From an uncultured Campylobacter sp. (GTDB taxonomy: Bacteria > Campylobacterota > Campylobacteria > Campylobacterales > Campylobacteraceae), in assembly GCA_900772495.1 (NCBI GenBank), contig CAAHEJ010000013.1, forward strand, positions 1-8,846: 8,846 nt of DNA. Reading direction: 5' to 3'. Shown here piece after piece: positions 1 to 6,849 of the stretch. The translations under genes were made by a program, and so were the position numbers. Under the pieces are notes generated by a model. That model was not told where the DNA came from. It did no database searches and saw only the letters and a list, made by a program, of their open reading frames with translations. Each line of letters starts with the position of its first letter. Position 1 is the stretch's first letter.

Positions 1-545
1 CCGACATAAAGGCGGTTATATTAGATGCTGATGAGGACAAGCTCCGAGAACTCGCCCTTATAGAAAACATACAAAGAGAGGATTTAAATCCTATTGAGCT
101 TGCAAGCTCTTACAAAGAGCTTATAGACACTATGAATATCACGCAAGAAGCCCTTGCAGCATACATACACAAATCCCGCCCGCAGATTACCAACACTTTA
201 CGCTTGCTTGAACTTGACAAAGACACGCAAGAGCTTATAATGCAAGGTAAAATTTCGCAAGGACACGCTAAAATGCTTGTAAGCCTTGACAAAAACGAAC
301 AAAAACTCGTCATAGATACGATTTTAGGGCAAAAACTTAATGTGCGCGACACTGAAAAGATGATTCAAAAGGTTAAAAAGAAAGAAAGTTTGGCTCAATT
401 TGATGAAAATTACCACAAAGAGTTAAAAAAGTTGCAAGAAATTTTAAGCGAATTTGGCATAGAAAGCAAAATCAAAAGGGCGCAAATCATCTTAAATTTA
501 GCAGATACTGAAAAGATAAAAGAATTAAACGCAAAATTATCATAA
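1..545 (+). CDS. parB: Chromosome partitioning protein ParB (5'-truncated, C-terminal 180 residues)
   Basis: The gene is open from the window edge (first full codon at position 3) to TAA at 543-545, giving 180 visible residues. ParB binds centromere-like parS sites, spreads on DNA as a CTP-dependent clamp and works with ParA in chromosome segregation. The visible part starts inside the nuclease-like N-terminal domain: the conserved ParB box ENIQREDLNPIE is at visible residues 21-32. A helix-turn-helix follows at about 46-70, then the family motif ISQGHAKMLVSL (84-95), a lysine-rich linker and a C-terminal dimerisation segment (about 131-180). The upstream arginine-rich box is outside the window. 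An ATG at 132 falls inside the conserved domain and is not the true start. ParA is expected just upstream. No parS-like palindrome was seen in the window. The family call is firm. Confidence 0.93.
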   Translation, partial: DIKAVILDADEDKLRELALIENIQREDLNPIELASSYKELIDTMNITQEALAAYIHKSRPQITNTLRLLELDKDTQELIMQGKISQGHAKMLVSLDKNEQKLVIDTILGQKLNVRDTEKMIQKVKKKESLAQFDENYHKELKKLQEILSEFGIESKIKRAQIILNLADTEKIKELNAKLS

Positions 546-558
546 TGTAAGATTGTTG

Positions 559-567
559 TGTTATAAT
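559..567 (+). promoter_or_regulatory. Extended -10 promoter for the atp-tol operon
   Basis: TGTTATAAT at 559-567 is a perfect extended -10 element (TGN plus TATAAT) in the only real intergenic gap of the window. It would start transcription near 573-576, leaving a leader of about 25 bases before the atpF' start. Campylobacter sigma-70 promoters typically have a strong extended -10 and no clear -35, and none is evident here. No hairpin terminator follows parB, so read-through from parA-parB may add to expression. The element is seen; its activity is inferred. Confidence 0.72.
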
Positions 568-598
568 GTGATTTTTGTTACAAATTAAAGGATAAAAA

Positions 599-1024
599 AT
601 GTTTGACGATATTGCCTTATCGACTATGCTAGCCACTGCTGTCATCTTTTTAGCGGTGATTTTCATCTTAAATGTCTTGCTCTACAAGCCTTTGCTTAAA
701 TTTATGGACGAAAGAGCCGTTTCTATCGACAATGACGAAAAAAAAGTCAAAGACAACTTTGAAGAAATGACAAATTTCGGCGAAGAACTCACCAAAATCA
801 AGCAAGATACGCGCGATGAGATAAACGCTATCAAGCAAAAAGCCACAGCACAGGCGCGTAGCCTAGCTGACGAGGAAATTCAAAAGAAAAAAGACGAGTT
901 AGAACAAAAAATGCAAGCCTTTACCACTCAGCTTTTGCAAGAAAAAAACGAGTTAGAACACGAGCTAAAACTTCGCTTACCGCTGTGGCAAGAGTCCTTG
1001 CGTAAGAAAATCAAAGAGTTATAA
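599..1024 (+). CDS. atpF': ATP synthase Fo subunit b' (AtpF', AtpX)
   Basis: A 141-residue subunit of the peripheral stalk, which holds the F1 head still against the rotating c-ring. Residues about 10-29 form one hydrophobic membrane helix, followed by the conserved segment around YKPLLKFMDERA (29-40). The rest is a highly charged Glu/Lys-rich helix to residue 141, as expected for a stalk dimer partner. The AAAGGA ribosome site (587-592) lies 6 bases before the ATG. It is the first gene of the operon and the b subunit follows within 10 bases. Paired b' and b genes point to a heterodimeric stalk rather than the b2 homodimer of E. coli. A run of eight A (738-745) and a 13-base in-frame repeat occur in the coiled-coil part. 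Separating b' from b rests on gene order and on the lack of a signal-like N terminus here. Confidence 0.93.
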   Translation: MFDDIALSTMLATAVIFLAVIFILNVLLYKPLLKFMDERAVSIDNDEKKVKDNFEEMTNFGEELTKIKQDTRDEINAIKQKATAQARSLADEEIQKKKDELEQKMQAFTTQLLQEKNELEHELKLRLPLWQESLRKKIKEL

Positions 1025-1028
1025 AGGA
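1025..1028 (+). promoter_or_regulatory. Ribosome binding site deciding the atpF start
   Basis: AGGA at 1025-1028, directly after the atpF' stop, precedes two adjacent ATG codons at 1031 and 1034. It is only 2 bases from the first but 5 from the second. The spacing for atpF' and atpA is 5-6 bases, which favours the second ATG. Confidence 0.6.
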
Positions 1029-1033
1029 AAATG

Positions 1034-1564
1034 ATGAAAAATTTGCTTAAATTCACACTTTTTGCCGCCTTTGTGAGTGCGTTTTTGCCAAGTGCGCTTT
1101 TTGCAAGTAGTGGCGGGACAGATTATGACATAGTGCCAAGGACGATAAATTTTCTCATTTTTGCTGCGATTTTGGTGTATTTACTCAAAAATCCAGCTAA
1201 AAATTTCTACAACGGGCGAATTTCACGCATAGCCACAAGGCTTGATGACATACAAAAGCGCGTTTTGGAGAGCAAAAATAAAAAATTAGAGCTTCTTAAA
1301 AGCATAGAAAACGCCAAAAAAGAAAGCGAAGAAGCCATAGAGCTTGCTCAAAAAGAAGCCACTATCATCGCAAATAAAATAAAAGAAGACACAAAGGCTG
1401 AGCTGCTTTTGCTTGAACGCTATTTTGAAGAGCAAAAAGACTATGAGCGGCGCAAAATGCAAAAAGAAGTCATCGCAAGCATTTTAAATCAAATGTTTGA
1501 AAACAAAGAAAACGAGCTGAGCCAAGATGCTATCCTTGACATAATGCTCAAAAAGGTTTCATAA
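1034..1564 (+). CDS. atpF: ATP synthase Fo subunit b (AtpF) with signal-peptide-like N terminus
   Basis: Peripheral stalk subunit b, 176 residues from the ATG at 1034; ATG 1031 would add one Met and has poorer ribosome-site spacing. Residues 1-24 look like a Sec signal peptide: KNLLK, a hydrophobic core, then ALFA before SSGG. A second hydrophobic stretch (about 37-52, around INFLIFAAILVYLL) is the usual b-subunit membrane anchor, after the conserved IVPRTINF. Residues from about 60 to 158 are a charged coiled coil, and the C terminus is where delta should bind. The E. coli b subunit has only one N-terminal hydrophobic segment; the extra segment is a feature I recall from Campylobacter and Helicobacter. 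Whether it is cleaved is not known from sequence. The TAA stop shares one base with the atpH ATG (TAATG), suggesting translational coupling. Confidence 0.92.
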   Translation: MKNLLKFTLFAAFVSAFLPSALFASSGGTDYDIVPRTINFLIFAAILVYLLKNPAKNFYNGRISRIATRLDDIQKRVLESKNKKLELLKSIENAKKESEEAIELAQKEATIIANKIKEDTKAELLLLERYFEEQKDYERRKMQKEVIASILNQMFENKENELSQDAILDIMLKKVS

Positions 1565-2088
1565 TGGACAATCTCATCGCCAAACGATACGCTAAGGCTA
1601 TCTTAACCCAAAAAAATGCCGATGAATTTTACGAGCTTTTATCCACGCTTGTGGGTGCTTTTTCGCTTGAAAAATTCAAAGCGATTTTGAATTCAAGCCA
1701 AATCAGCAAGGACGAAAAACTTAAATTCATCTCATCTTGCTTTGACAAAGGCAAGCCGAATTTTATGAATTTTCTTAAAATTTTAGCTCAAAATTCACGC
1801 CTTAATCTAATCCCGCAAATCGCGCAAGAGTTAGGACGGCAAAAGGCTTTAAAAGAGCAAATTTATGAAGGTGTGGTGCATTCGCCAAAAGCCTTGCATA
1901 AAAAAGAACTTGACGAGCTTGAAAAGAAGTTGAGTCAAAAATTCAAGCTCACCATAAGGCTGCGTAATGAAACAAACGCCGCCACACAGGGCATTAAGAT
2001 AAGTTTAGATGAGCTGGGCTATGAGCTTGGCTTTTCTATGCAAGCACTCAAAAGCAAAATGAGTGAATACATACTCAAAACACTATAA
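1564..2088 (+). CDS. atpH: ATP synthase F1 subunit delta (AtpH)
   Basis: A 174-residue OSCP/delta subunit, which sits on top of the alpha3beta3 head and joins it to the b/b' stalk. Family features: IAKRYAKAI at 5-13, NFLKILAQNSRL at 69-80, and the C-terminal motif beginning QGIKISLDELGYELGFS (142-158), which contains the b-binding region. Length is normal for the family. The start ATG overlaps the atpF stop by one base; AAGG at 1553-1556, inside atpF, is a weak ribosome site 7 bases upstream, so translation probably depends on atpF. atpA follows after 10 bases. Confidence 0.95.
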   Translation: MDNLIAKRYAKAILTQKNADEFYELLSTLVGAFSLEKFKAILNSSQISKDEKLKFISSCFDKGKPNFMNFLKILAQNSRLNLIPQIAQELGRQKALKEQIYEGVVHSPKALHKKELDELEKKLSQKFKLTIRLRNETNAATQGIKISLDELGYELGFSMQALKSKMSEYILKTL

Positions 2089-2093
2089 AGGAG
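2088..2093 (+). promoter_or_regulatory. Strong ribosome binding site setting the atpA start
   Basis: AAGGAG at 2088-2093, 5 bases before the ATG at 2099, fixes the atpA start. The frame stays open up to an ATG at 2063, but that start lies inside atpH, has no comparable ribosome site and would add 12 residues that are not part of the family N terminus. Confidence 0.85.
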
Positions 2094-2098
2094 AAACG

Positions 2099-3604
2099 AT
2101 GAAAATCAAAGCCGATGAAATCAGCTCTATCATCAAAGAAAAGATAGAAAATTTTGATTTAAATGTCGAAATCGAAGAAACAGGCAAAATCATCTCAGTA
2201 GCCGATGGCGTAGCCAAAGTCTATGGGCTTAAAAATGTTATGGCTGGGGAGATGGTTGAATTTGAAAACGGCGAAAAGGGAATGACACTGAACCTTGAAG
2301 AAGCAAGCGTTGGTATAGTCATACTTGGCAAGGGCGAGGGCTTGAAAGAAGGAAGCTCTGTCAAAAGGCTCAAAAAGCTCTTAAAAGTGCCTGTTGGGGA
2401 CGCTATCATCGGGCGCGTGGTAAATGCACTTGGCGAGCCTATCGATGCCAAAGGCGCGATAAACGCCACAGAACACCGCTTTGTCGAAGAAAAAGCTAAG
2501 GGCATAATGGCGCGAAAAAGCGTGCATCAGCCTTTGCAAACGGGCTTAAAAGCCATCGATGCGCTTGTGCCTATCGGGCGCGGACAAAGAGAACTCATCA
2601 TCGGCGACAGACAAACGGGCAAAACAACGGTTGCTGTGGATACAATTATCAACCAAAAAGGGCAGGACTGCATTTGTATCTATGTCGCCATAGGACAAAA
2701 GCAAAGCACGGTAGCACAGGTTGTCAAAAGGCTTGAAGAACACGGCGCGATGGATTACACCATAGTAGTAAGTGCTGGTGCATCAGACCCTGCGGCTTTG
2801 CAATACCTAGCCCCTTACGCTGGCGTAACTATGGGCGAGTATTTTAGGGACAACGCCCGCCACGCGCTTATCATCTATGATGATTTAAGCAAGCACGCTG
2901 TGGCTTACCGCGAGATGAGCCTTATCTTGCGCCGCCCACCGGGGCGCGAAGCCTACCCCGGCGATGTCTTTTACCTACACTCACGGCTTTTGGAGCGGGC
3001 AAGCAAGCTAAGCGATGCGCTTGGAGCTGGCTCTCTTACGGCTTTGCCTATCATTGAAACGCAAGCGGGCGATGTCTCTGCTTACATTCCTACAAATGTG
3101 ATTTCTATCACAGATGGGCAAATTTTCCTTGAAACGGATTTGTTTAACGCGGGCGTGCGCCCTGCCATAAATGTGGGACTTTCAGTTTCTCGCGTGGGCG
3201 GTGCGGCGCAGATAAAAGCTATAAAGCAAGTTTCTGGGAATTTAAGGCTTGATTTAGCGCAATACAGAGAGCTTCAAGCCTTTGCGCAGTTTGCAAGCGA
3301 TTTGGACGAATCAAGCCGCAAGCAGTTAGAGCGCGGACAAAGAATGGTTGAAATTCTCAAACAACCGCCTTACTCTCCGCTTGCCGTTGAAAAGCAAATC
3401 GTGCTTATCTTTGCTGGCACAAGGGGCTTTTTAGACGATGTGGAGGTTGAAAAAATCGGCGAATTTGAAAACGGGCTTTATCCTTTCATCGAGGCAAAAT
3501 ATGCTGGAATTTTAGAGCAGATTAAGAGCAAAAAGGCTCTTGATAAAGAGCTTGAAAATGAGCTAGCAAGTGCCATAAAAGAATACAAGGCAAGTCATAT
3601 ATAA
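2099..3604 (+). CDS. atpA: ATP synthase F1 subunit alpha (AtpA)
   Basis: A 501-residue alpha subunit, the non-catalytic nucleotide-binding partner of beta in the alpha3beta3 ring. The N-terminal beta-barrel is at about 25-95. The P-loop GDRQTGKT is at 169-176; having Gln in the loop is the usual alpha-subunit form. The Walker B region ALIIYDD is at 256-262, followed by the conserved RRPPGREAYPGDVFY segment (278-292). The ATPase alpha/beta signature PAINVGLSVSRVG at 355-367 includes Arg365, the arginine finger that reaches into the beta active site. The C-terminal helical domain runs from about 375 to 501. All key residues are present and length is typical. It has a full AAGGAG ribosome site, stronger than those of its single-copy neighbours. 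The gene is clearly richer in G+C than parB or the tolA-like gene. Confidence 0.98.
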   Translation: MKIKADEISSIIKEKIENFDLNVEIEETGKIISVADGVAKVYGLKNVMAGEMVEFENGEKGMTLNLEEASVGIVILGKGEGLKEGSSVKRLKKLLKVPVGDAIIGRVVNALGEPIDAKGAINATEHRFVEEKAKGIMARKSVHQPLQTGLKAIDALVPIGRGQRELIIGDRQTGKTTVAVDTIINQKGQDCICIYVAIGQKQSTVAQVVKRLEEHGAMDYTIVVSAGASDPAALQYLAPYAGVTMGEYFRDNARHALIIYDDLSKHAVAYREMSLILRRPPGREAYPGDVFYLHSRLLERASKLSDALGAGSLTALPIIETQAGDVSAYIPTNVISITDGQIFLETDLFNAGVRPAINVGLSVSRVGGAAQIKAIKQVSGNLRLDLAQYRELQAFAQFASDLDESSRKQLERGQRMVEILKQPPYSPLAVEKQIVLIFAGTRGFLDDVEVEKIGEFENGLYPFIEAKYAGILEQIKSKKALDKELENELASAIKEYKASHI

Positions 3605-3613
3605 AGGCGCGTT

Positions 3614-4501
3614 ATGGCAAGTTTAAAAGAGATAAAACGAAAGATAAAAAGCGTCAAAAACACGCAAAAGACGACTAAGGCGATGAAGCTTGTCTCCACA
3701 GCCAAGCTTAACCGCGCCAAAGAAGCCGCAAGCAGGGCGAAATTTTTTGCTCAAAAGATAGTGGAGGTTTTAAGCGAAATTTCGCTCAATATCAACACCA
3801 TAACGCCTGATGACAAGCGTTTTGTGCTTTTTACTCAAAGAAAAGAGCCAAAGGTTATTGACATTATCTTTATCACTGCTGATAAAGGGCTTTGCGGGGG
3901 CTTTAACAACAAAACCATTAAAACCACTATGGATATGATAAAGCACTACAAAGAAAGCGGTATGCAAGTGAGGCTTAGGGCTGTGGGCAAAACGGGCATT
4001 GAATTTATGCGTTTTCAAGGCATAGAGCCGCACAAATGCTACTTGGGGTTGAGTTCAAGCCCTGATTATGAAAAGGCTTGTGGCGTGATACAAGAAGCGG
4101 TTGATGACTTTTTAGCAGGGGCAACTGATAAGGTTTTTGTGGTGCATAATGGCTACAAAAATATGATTTCACAAGAACTTCGCGTGGATAATCTTATCCC
4201 TATCGAGCCTTTGCGGGTGCAGGATTTAAGCAAACAAAGCAAATCCGCCATAGAATTTGAGCCACAAAGCGACGAGTTGATGAATGAGCTGATAAAAACA
4301 TACTTTGAGTATAGTATGTATTTCGCGCTCATTGACTCGCTGGCTGCTGAGCATAGTGCGAGAATGCAGGCTATGGATAGTGCGACAAACAACGCCAAAG
4401 AAATGGTAAGAAAGCTCAGTCTTTCTTACAACAAAGCAAGACAAGAAAGCATCACCACCGAGCTTACCGAAATCGTAAGCGGTGTAGAATCAATGAAATA
4501 A
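3614..4501 (+). CDS. atpG: ATP synthase F1 subunit gamma (AtpG)
   Basis: A 295-residue gamma subunit, the central rotor shaft linking the c-ring to the catalytic head. The N-terminal helix carries the conserved IKSVKNTQKTTKAMKLVSTA (11-30). The Rossmann-like middle has ITADKGLCGGFN (87-98). The C-terminal helix has EHSARMQAMDSATNNA (246-261) and the family signature ITTELTEIVSG (280-290). The two terminal helices form the coiled-coil shaft. The gene begins 9 bases after atpA in the same reading frame (stop plus three codons) with a weaker AAAGG-type ribosome site (3603-3607), fitting one copy per complex. The TAA stop overlaps the atpD ribosome site. Confidence 0.97.
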   Translation: MASLKEIKRKIKSVKNTQKTTKAMKLVSTAKLNRAKEAASRAKFFAQKIVEVLSEISLNINTITPDDKRFVLFTQRKEPKVIDIIFITADKGLCGGFNNKTIKTTMDMIKHYKESGMQVRLRAVGKTGIEFMRFQGIEPHKCYLGLSSSPDYEKACGVIQEAVDDFLAGATDKVFVVHNGYKNMISQELRVDNLIPIEPLRVQDLSKQSKSAIEFEPQSDELMNELIKTYFEYSMYFALIDSLAAEHSARMQAMDSATNNAKEMVRKLSLSYNKARQESITTELTEIVSGVESMK

Positions 4502-4511
4502 AGGAGAGATA

Positions 4512-5909
4512 ATGCAAGGGCTAATTTCACAAGTTTTAGGACCCGTTGTAGATGTGGATTTTAAAGATTATTTACCACAAATCAACGAGGCTTTAACCGT
4601 CCATTTTGAGGCTGAGGGCAAAAAACAAAAGCTCGTTTTAGAAGTAGCGGCGCATTTAGGCGACAACCGCGTGCGCACCATCGCTATGGATATGACTGAT
4701 GGCTTGACACGCGGGCTAAGCGTGGAGGCTACGGGGAATTCCATAACCGTGCCTGTGGGCGAAAAGGTTTTGGGACGGATTTTTAATGTCGTGGGCGATT
4801 TGATTGACGAGGGCGAAGACACAAAATTTGAAAAGCGTTGGAGCATACACAGAGAACCGCCTAAATTTGAAGAGCAAAGCACGCAAAGCGAGATTTTTGA
4901 AACGGGCATTAAGGTAGTGGATTTGCTTGCCCCTTATGCAAAAGGCGGAAAAGTCGGGCTTTTTGGCGGTGCGGGCGTTGGCAAAACGGTTATCATTATG
5001 GAGCTTATCCACAATGTGGCGTTTAAGCACAGCGGCTACTCTGTCTTTGCGGGCGTTGGCGAAAGGACACGCGAGGGAAATGACCTTTACAATGAGATGA
5101 AAGAAAGCAATGTCCTTGACAAAGTGGCTTTGTGCTACGGGCAAATGAACGAACCGCCGGGGGCTAGAAACAGAATCGCACTCACAGGGCTTACAATGGC
5201 TGAGTATTTTAGAGACGAAATGGGACTTGATGTGCTTATGTTTATTGATAACATTTTTAGATTTTCTCAATCAGGCTCTGAAATGTCGGCTTTGCTTGGG
5301 CGAATTCCATCAGCCGTTGGCTATCAACCAACGCTTGCTAGCGAAATGGGGCGTTTTCAAGAGCGCATCACTTCGACAAAAAAGGGTTCGATTACCTCCG
5401 TGCAAGCTGTTTATGTGCCAGCCGATGACTTAACCGACCCAGCACCAGCGACCGTGTTTGCGCACCTTGATGCGACAACGGTTTTGGAGCGAAGCATAGC
5501 TGAAAAGGGCATTTATCCAGCGGTTGACCCGCTTGGCTCTACTTCAAGAATGCTTGACCCGCATATCATCGGCGATGAGCATTACAAGGTAGCACGCGGG
5601 GTGCAATCCGTGCTGCAAAAGTATAAGGACTTGCAAGACATTATCGCCATTTTAGGTATGGACGAGCTGAGCGAAGAGGACAAACTTGTCGTTGAGCGGG
5701 CAAGAAAGATAGAGAAATTCTTATCTCAGCCTTTCTTTGTCGCTGAGGTTTTCACAGGAAGTGCGGGCAAATACATAGCTTTGGAGGACACCATAGCGGG
5801 CTTTAAGGGCATTTTGGAGGGTAAATACGACCACTTGCCTGAAAACGCCTTTTATATGGTAGGCAGCATAGAAGAAGCCGTTGCAAAGGCTGAAAACAGC
5901 AAGGGTTAA
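4512..5909 (+). CDS. atpD: ATP synthase F1 subunit beta (AtpD)
   Basis: A 465-residue catalytic subunit, which makes or hydrolyses ATP at three sites in F1. P-loop GGAGVGKT at 152-159; catalytic Glu184 and Arg185 in GVGERTREG (181-189); Walker B Asp246 in VLMFIDNIFRF (241-251); alpha/beta signature PAVDPLGSTS (336-345); and the lever loop DELSEED (384-390) that contacts gamma and the epsilon C terminus. The N-terminal barrel occupies about 1-75. Length and motifs are those of an intact enzyme. AAGGAG (4501-4506), 5 bases before the ATG, is as strong as the atpA site, in line with three copies per complex. Long open frames on the opposite strand and in another forward frame within this gene are shadows. 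Confidence 0.99.
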   Translation: MQGLISQVLGPVVDVDFKDYLPQINEALTVHFEAEGKKQKLVLEVAAHLGDNRVRTIAMDMTDGLTRGLSVEATGNSITVPVGEKVLGRIFNVVGDLIDEGEDTKFEKRWSIHREPPKFEEQSTQSEIFETGIKVVDLLAPYAKGGKVGLFGGAGVGKTVIIMELIHNVAFKHSGYSVFAGVGERTREGNDLYNEMKESNVLDKVALCYGQMNEPPGARNRIALTGLTMAEYFRDEMGLDVLMFIDNIFRFSQSGSEMSALLGRIPSAVGYQPTLASEMGRFQERITSTKKGSITSVQAVYVPADDLTDPAPATVFAHLDATTVLERSIAEKGIYPAVDPLGSTSRMLDPHIIGDEHYKVARGVQSVLQKYKDLQDIIAILGMDELSEEDKLVVERARKIEKFLSQPFFVAEVFTGSAGKYIALEDTIAGFKGILEGKYDHLPENAFYMVGSIEEAVAKAENSKG

Positions 5910-5911
5910 GT

Positions 5912-6295
5912 ATGGAGAGCATTCATTTAGAAGTCGTTACGCCTATGGGTATGATTTATGATGGCGAGGCAAATGCCGTTGTCTTGCCCGGCAGTGAGGG
6001 CGAATTTGGCGTGTTGAAAGGACACGCATCGTTGGTGTCAAGCTTAAAGGCTGGTGTGATTGACATTCAAAAAGAAAACGACAAGCACGAGCTTATCGCC
6101 ATAGACTCAGGCTATGCTGAGGTGAATGAATTTAAAATCACCGTCCTTGCCAAAGGCGCAGTAGCCATAAACGCAAGCGGAGAAGTGGCGCAAAATCTTG
6201 CTAAGGCAAAAGAGTTGATTAAATCAATGAGCTCAGACAACGCCGCACTCGCCACGACTTTTGCAAACATTGATAGCAAATTAGGAGCTTTATAA
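5912..6295 (+). CDS. atpC: ATP synthase F1 subunit epsilon (AtpC)
   Basis: A 127-residue epsilon subunit, which joins gamma to the c-ring; in many bacteria its C-terminal helices brake ATP hydrolysis. The N-terminal beta-sandwich (about 1-84) has HLEVVTPMGMIYDGEA (5-20), the conserved PGSEGEFGVLKGHA (26-39) and IDSGYAEV (64-71). The C-terminal helical part (about 88-127) is short and contains Ala/Lys/Leu-rich helices. It starts 2 bases after the atpD stop, with its ribosome site AAGGG (5901-5905) inside the end of atpD. Its stop shares one base with the exbB start. Whether the short tail still inhibits cannot be read from sequence. Confidence 0.96.
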   Translation: MESIHLEVVTPMGMIYDGEANAVVLPGSEGEFGVLKGHASLVSSLKAGVIDIQKENDKHELIAIDSGYAEVNEFKITVLAKGAVAINASGEVAQNLAKAKELIKSMSSDNAALATTFANIDSKLGAL

Positions 6296-6849
6296 TGATA
6301 AATTTATCCGCGATTACGCATTTTTTCAGCGAATCAAGCTTGATTACTTACATAGTGCTGGCTTGGCTGTCGATTTATTTTATCTTATCTTTCACCATAC
6401 TTTTTGCAAGGCTTACTTCCTTGTCGGTTTGGACAGCGAAAGAAAAGAGCAGCTTGGAGTATTTGCTGATGGGCAACAACGACATTTCAGAAACGGAGTC
6501 CATTTTGAAAAAATGCCCAACCCTTGAAAAAAATCACTTAGATATGTATAAAAACACCGCTGAAAAACGCGCCACTTCGGGGCTTACTTGGCTGAGTATC
6601 ATCGCTAGCACGAGTCCTTTTATCGGACTTTTGGGCACAGTTGTTTCTATACTTGAAACCTTTGGCGGACTTGGCACGCAAAATTCACTCAGTATCATCG
6701 CACCTAAAATCAGCGAAGCCCTTGTAGCAACGGGCTGTGGTATCTTAGTGGCGATTCCAGCGTATAGTTTTCATCTCATCATCAAAAGAAAAGCCTTTGA
6801 GCTTATGCAGCTCATCGACAATGAAATCAAAGTGCTGACAAAGGCGTAA
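6295..6849 (+). CDS. exbB: TolQ/ExbB-type proton channel protein
   Basis: A 184-residue MotA/TolQ/ExbB family protein of the inner membrane. With the next gene product it forms a proton-driven motor that powers TolA or TonB. Three membrane segments: about 17-38, 98-122 and 140-163. The family core is SPFIGLLGTVVSILETFGGLG (107-127), followed by ISEALVATGCGILVAIPAY (139-157). Thr115 and Thr146 align with the channel threonines of TolQ. AGGAG (6283-6287) lies 7 bases upstream inside atpC, and the start overlaps the atpC stop (TAATG). Followed by tolR, tolA-like and tolB, it is functionally TolQ; the C. jejuni orthologue is, as I recall, labelled exbB. Its cytoplasmic loop is short compared with E. 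coli TolQ. Confidence 0.93.
   Translation: MINLSAITHFFSESSLITYIVLAWLSIYFILSFTILFARLTSLSVWTAKEKSSLEYLLMGNNDISETESILKKCPTLEKNHLDMYKNTAEKRATSGLTWLSIIASTSPFIGLLGTVVSILETFGGLGTQNSLSIIAPKISEALVATGCGILVAIPAYSFHLIIKRKAFELMQLIDNEIKVLTKA

Noticed and set aside
546..598. Rho-independent terminator after parB
   Set aside because: Only a very short imperfect symmetry (around TTGTTACAA) is present, with no stable stem followed by a T run.
2063..2098. Upstream ATG extending AtpA by 12 residues
   Set aside because: It lies inside atpH and lacks a good ribosome site, whereas AAGGAG sits 5 bases before the ATG at 2099 and gives the family's usual N terminus.
4716..5270. Open reading frame of 184 codons on the minus strand inside atpD
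   Set aside because: It lies wholly opposite conserved AtpD motifs, its product resembles no family I know, and G+C-rich codon patterns often leave the opposite strand open.
5227..5433. Small + strand open frame inside atpD
   Set aside because: It overlaps the conserved region of beta in another frame and has no sign of independent conservation.
6291..6296. TATAAT at the atpC/exbB junction as a promoter
   Set aside because: The hexamer overlaps the exbB start codon, so a transcript would begin inside exbB without its start; it also lacks the TGN extension seen at 559.
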